A stretch of 54,193 nucleotides of DNA, from positions 1-54,193 of the forward strand of contig CAZKOT010000002.1 in NCBI GenBank assembly GCA_964554475.1, given 5' to 3'. The notes below the pieces were generated by a model, which searched no databases, was not told where the DNA came from, and saw only the letters and a list, made by a program, of their open reading frames with translations. The position numbers and the translations under genes were made by a program. Positions within the stretch are counted from its first letter, which is position 1, and every line of letters begins with the position of its first letter. Positions 52,334 through 54,193 of the stretch are shown here, in pieces. This DNA comes from CAJKWP01 sp964554475 (GTDB taxonomy: Bacteria; Bacillota; Clostridia; Christensenellales; UBA1242).

Positions 52334-54079
52334 CTATCTTATTTTAATATGAACTTCTCTTAACTGTTTTTCGGTAACCTCACCCGGAGCGCCCATCATT
52401 AAATCCTGTGCCTTTTTGTTCATAGGGAATGCAACAACTTCTCGAATTGATTGCTCTTCCAACAATATCATAATCATTCTGTCAATTCCTGGAGCAATGC
52501 CGGCATGCGGAGGTGCTCCAAATTTGAAAGCATTGTATAAAGCACCAAACTTCTCTTTAATGGTTTTTTCATCATATCCTGCAATTTCAAATGCTTTAAC
52601 CATTATTTCTGGGTCATGATTTCGAACTGCACCACTTGCAAGCTCAATTCCGTTTAAAACAATATCATATTGATATGCTTTGACTTCAAGCGGGGGTAGT
52701 GTATTTAATGCTTCAAGTCCACCTTGTGGCATACTGAAAGGATTATGACAAAAATCAATTTTATTATTTTCTTCATCAAACTCATACATAGGAAAATCTG
52801 TTATCCAACAAAATTTAAAAACATTTTTTTGTAATAAATTTAATCTTTTTCCAAGTTCAATCCTCAAAAGTCCGCATAATTTAGTTGTAAACTTTAATTC
52901 TCCTGCAAGAATAAAAATTGAAAATCCCATTTTACTTTCAGTTATTCTTAAAATTTCTGCTTTTTCGCTCTCACTTAAAAATTTGACAATGGGTCCTGTT
53001 AACTCGTTGTTTTCACCTACTTTAATCCATGCAAGTCCCTTTGCTCCATTTTCAACCATGAAATCGGTTAAATTATCATAAAAAGAACGAGGCTGATTTT
53101 CAGTCTTAACTGCAATTGCTTTAACTGTTTGCCCTTCAAAAACCTTACAATTTGTTTTTTTGAATAAATCGGTCAAATTTTTAATTATTAACGGATTTCT
53201 TAAATCGGGTTTATCAGAACCATATAATTCCATTGCTTGGTTATAAGGAATTCTAACAAAAGGTACTTTATCGCTTTTACCTTTGCCATATTCATTAAAA
53301 ATTTTTGGTAAAACATATTCGACAACAGAAAAAACATCTTCTTGTGTAGCAAAAGACATTTCCATATCAAGTTGATAAAACTCACCTGGACAACGGTCTG
53401 CACGTGCATCTTCATCACGAAAACAGGGTGCAATTTGAAAATATTTGTCCATACCTGCAACCATTAACAATTGTTTAAATTGTTGCGGTGCTTGTGGCAA
53501 TGCATAAAATTTGCCTTGATGAAGTCTACTAGGAACAATGTAATCACGTGCTCCTTCTGGACTTGAAACGGTTAATATGGGAGTTGTAATTTCATTAAAC
53601 CCAAGTTCAACCATGTATTTCCTAATTGATTGAATAACCTTACTTCTAAAAACAAGATTGTTTTGCATTAAAGGATTTCTTAAATCCAAGTAGCGATATT
53701 TTAAGCGAACTTCTTCATTAACATTTCGACTATCTGTAATTTCAAAAGGAGGAATTTCGGTTGCTTTTCCTAGAATTGTTATATTTTCTGCGACAACTTC
53801 CACCTCCCCTGTTTTTATTTTTAGGTTTTGGTTTTCCTTTGAACGCAAAACAACTTTTCCGCTTACAGAAATAACAGTTTCTTTTGGTAATTTACCAAAC
53901 TTTGCCAAATCTTTTGTAGTAATTTGAACCATTCCATAATGGTCTCTTAAATCAATAAAAACAATCCCACCATGATCACGAATATTATTAACCCAACCAG
54001 CAACTTTTATTGTTTTGTTAACATGTTCTTTTGTAACATCTCCACATGCAATATCTCTATAAACATTTTTTGTTAGCAT
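52334..54079 (-). CDS. aspS: Aspartyl-tRNA synthetase
   Basis: 581 residues, the bacterial-type class IIb enzyme that charges tRNA-Asp. N-terminal OB-fold anticodon domain with WVNNIRDHGG, catalytic motif 2 FRDEDARADR (about 215), the GAD-type bacterial insertion (about 290-400), then HNPFSMP, and motif 3 GIAPGIDRM near 525. Start at 54079 because GGAG lies seven bases before it; the in-frame TTG four codons earlier overlaps that site. No gatCAB is in the window, so discriminating and non-discriminating forms cannot be told apart by context. Confidence 0.97.
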   Translation of the reverse strand: MLTKNVYRDIACGDVTKEHVNKTIKVAGWVNNIRDHGGIVFIDLRDHYGMVQITTKDLAKFGKLPKETVISVSGKVVLRSKENQNLKIKTGEVEVVAENITILGKATEIPPFEITDSRNVNEEVRLKYRYLDLRNPLMQNNLVFRSKVIQSIRKYMVELGFNEITTPILTVSSPEGARDYIVPSRLHQGKFYALPQAPQQFKQLLMVAGMDKYFQIAPCFRDEDARADRCPGEFYQLDMEMSFATQEDVFSVVEYVLPKIFNEYGKGKSDKVPFVRIPYNQAMELYGSDKPDLRNPLIIKNLTDLFKKTNCKVFEGQTVKAIAVKTENQPRSFYDNLTDFMVENGAKGLAWIKVGENNELTGPIVKFLSESEKAEILRITESKMGFSIFILAGELKFTTKLCGLLRIELGKRLNLLQKNVFKFCWITDFPMYEFDEENNKIDFCHNPFSMPQGGLEALNTLPPLEVKAYQYDIVLNGIELASGAVRNHDPEIMVKAFEIAGYDEKTIKEKFGALYNAFKFGAPPHAGIAPGIDRMIMILLEEQSIREVVAFPMNKKAQDLMMGAPGEVTEKQLREVHIKIR

Positions 54080-54193
54080 AAAATTCTCCAATTAAATTAA
54101 GAATGGGTGAGTGATTAGAAATCAAATTATTACAATTCAAATTTGTTAGTCAATTTTTTATATCAAACAAACTGTCAACCACTTCTTTAATTT

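Overview
The window is AT-rich (roughly 30% G+C by eye). It uses the standard bacterial code: TGG encodes Trp, and TGA, TAA and TAG all act as stops. Gene content is Gram-positive: a type III glutamine synthetase, a SufCDSUB iron-sulfur operon, rpmG-secE-nusG-rplK-rplA, engB, walJ, a heterodimeric ABC exporter, and Shine-Dalgarno sites of the AGGAG type. I read it as an uncultured Bacillota (clostridial or related) genome assembled as a draft. Runs of 100 N (4173-4272) and 10 N (24557-24566) break two genes. I cannot place it to genus.

Region by region. 26-4298 (minus): glnN, a MazG-like pyrophosphohydrolase and a gapped major-facilitator permease. 4450-17872: the most unusual block. A small membrane protein is followed by a YwaF-like membrane domain fused to an ABC ATPase, an ABC-2-type permease, two giant tandem paralogous surface proteins (about 1080 residues each) and, on the other strand, an Asn/Lys/Gln-rich repetitive lipoprotein. 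18062-25734: a MATE-type transporter, sufCDSUB and pgi. 25796-33565: one 7.8-kb gene for a cyclic beta-1,2-glucan synthase-like enzyme (GT84, glycoamylase-like and GH94 parts). 33718-36464: rpmG, secE, nusG, rplK, rplA, with a hairpin before rplK that resembles an L1 feedback site. 36527-37153: an unrecognised gene followed by a degenerate second copy of the rplA 3' end and its terminator. 37283-42683: pnuC, a two-gene multidrug ABC exporter behind an operator-like inverted repeat, and a DUF975-like membrane protein. 42775-43061: a dense cluster of inverted repeats with no convincing gene. 43151-50763: a Sel1-like protein, M29 aminopeptidase, a divergent glycosyltransferase, rpiB, engB, tadA, walJ, an HtrA-like lipoprotein and a low-molecular-weight phosphatase. 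50892-52087: an antitoxin-like gene with an internal 84-bp duplication, translationally coupled to a zeta-toxin gene carrying two in-frame TAA stops. 52334-54079: aspS.

Three points cut across the window. First, three membrane-protein genes (starts at 4450, 37320 and 42000) have the same promoter geometry: a -35 box, 17 bases, a -10 box, 8 bases, then ATG, with no Shine-Dalgarno. They look like leaderless mRNAs. Second, the 5040-16025 block reads as a coherent envelope system: a transporter with a fused sensor-like membrane domain, and two large anchored surface proteins sharing an unrecognised C-terminal repeat. Third, there are traces of local genome change: the rplA-end duplication, the tandem giant genes, the decayed toxin and several palindromic intergenic elements.
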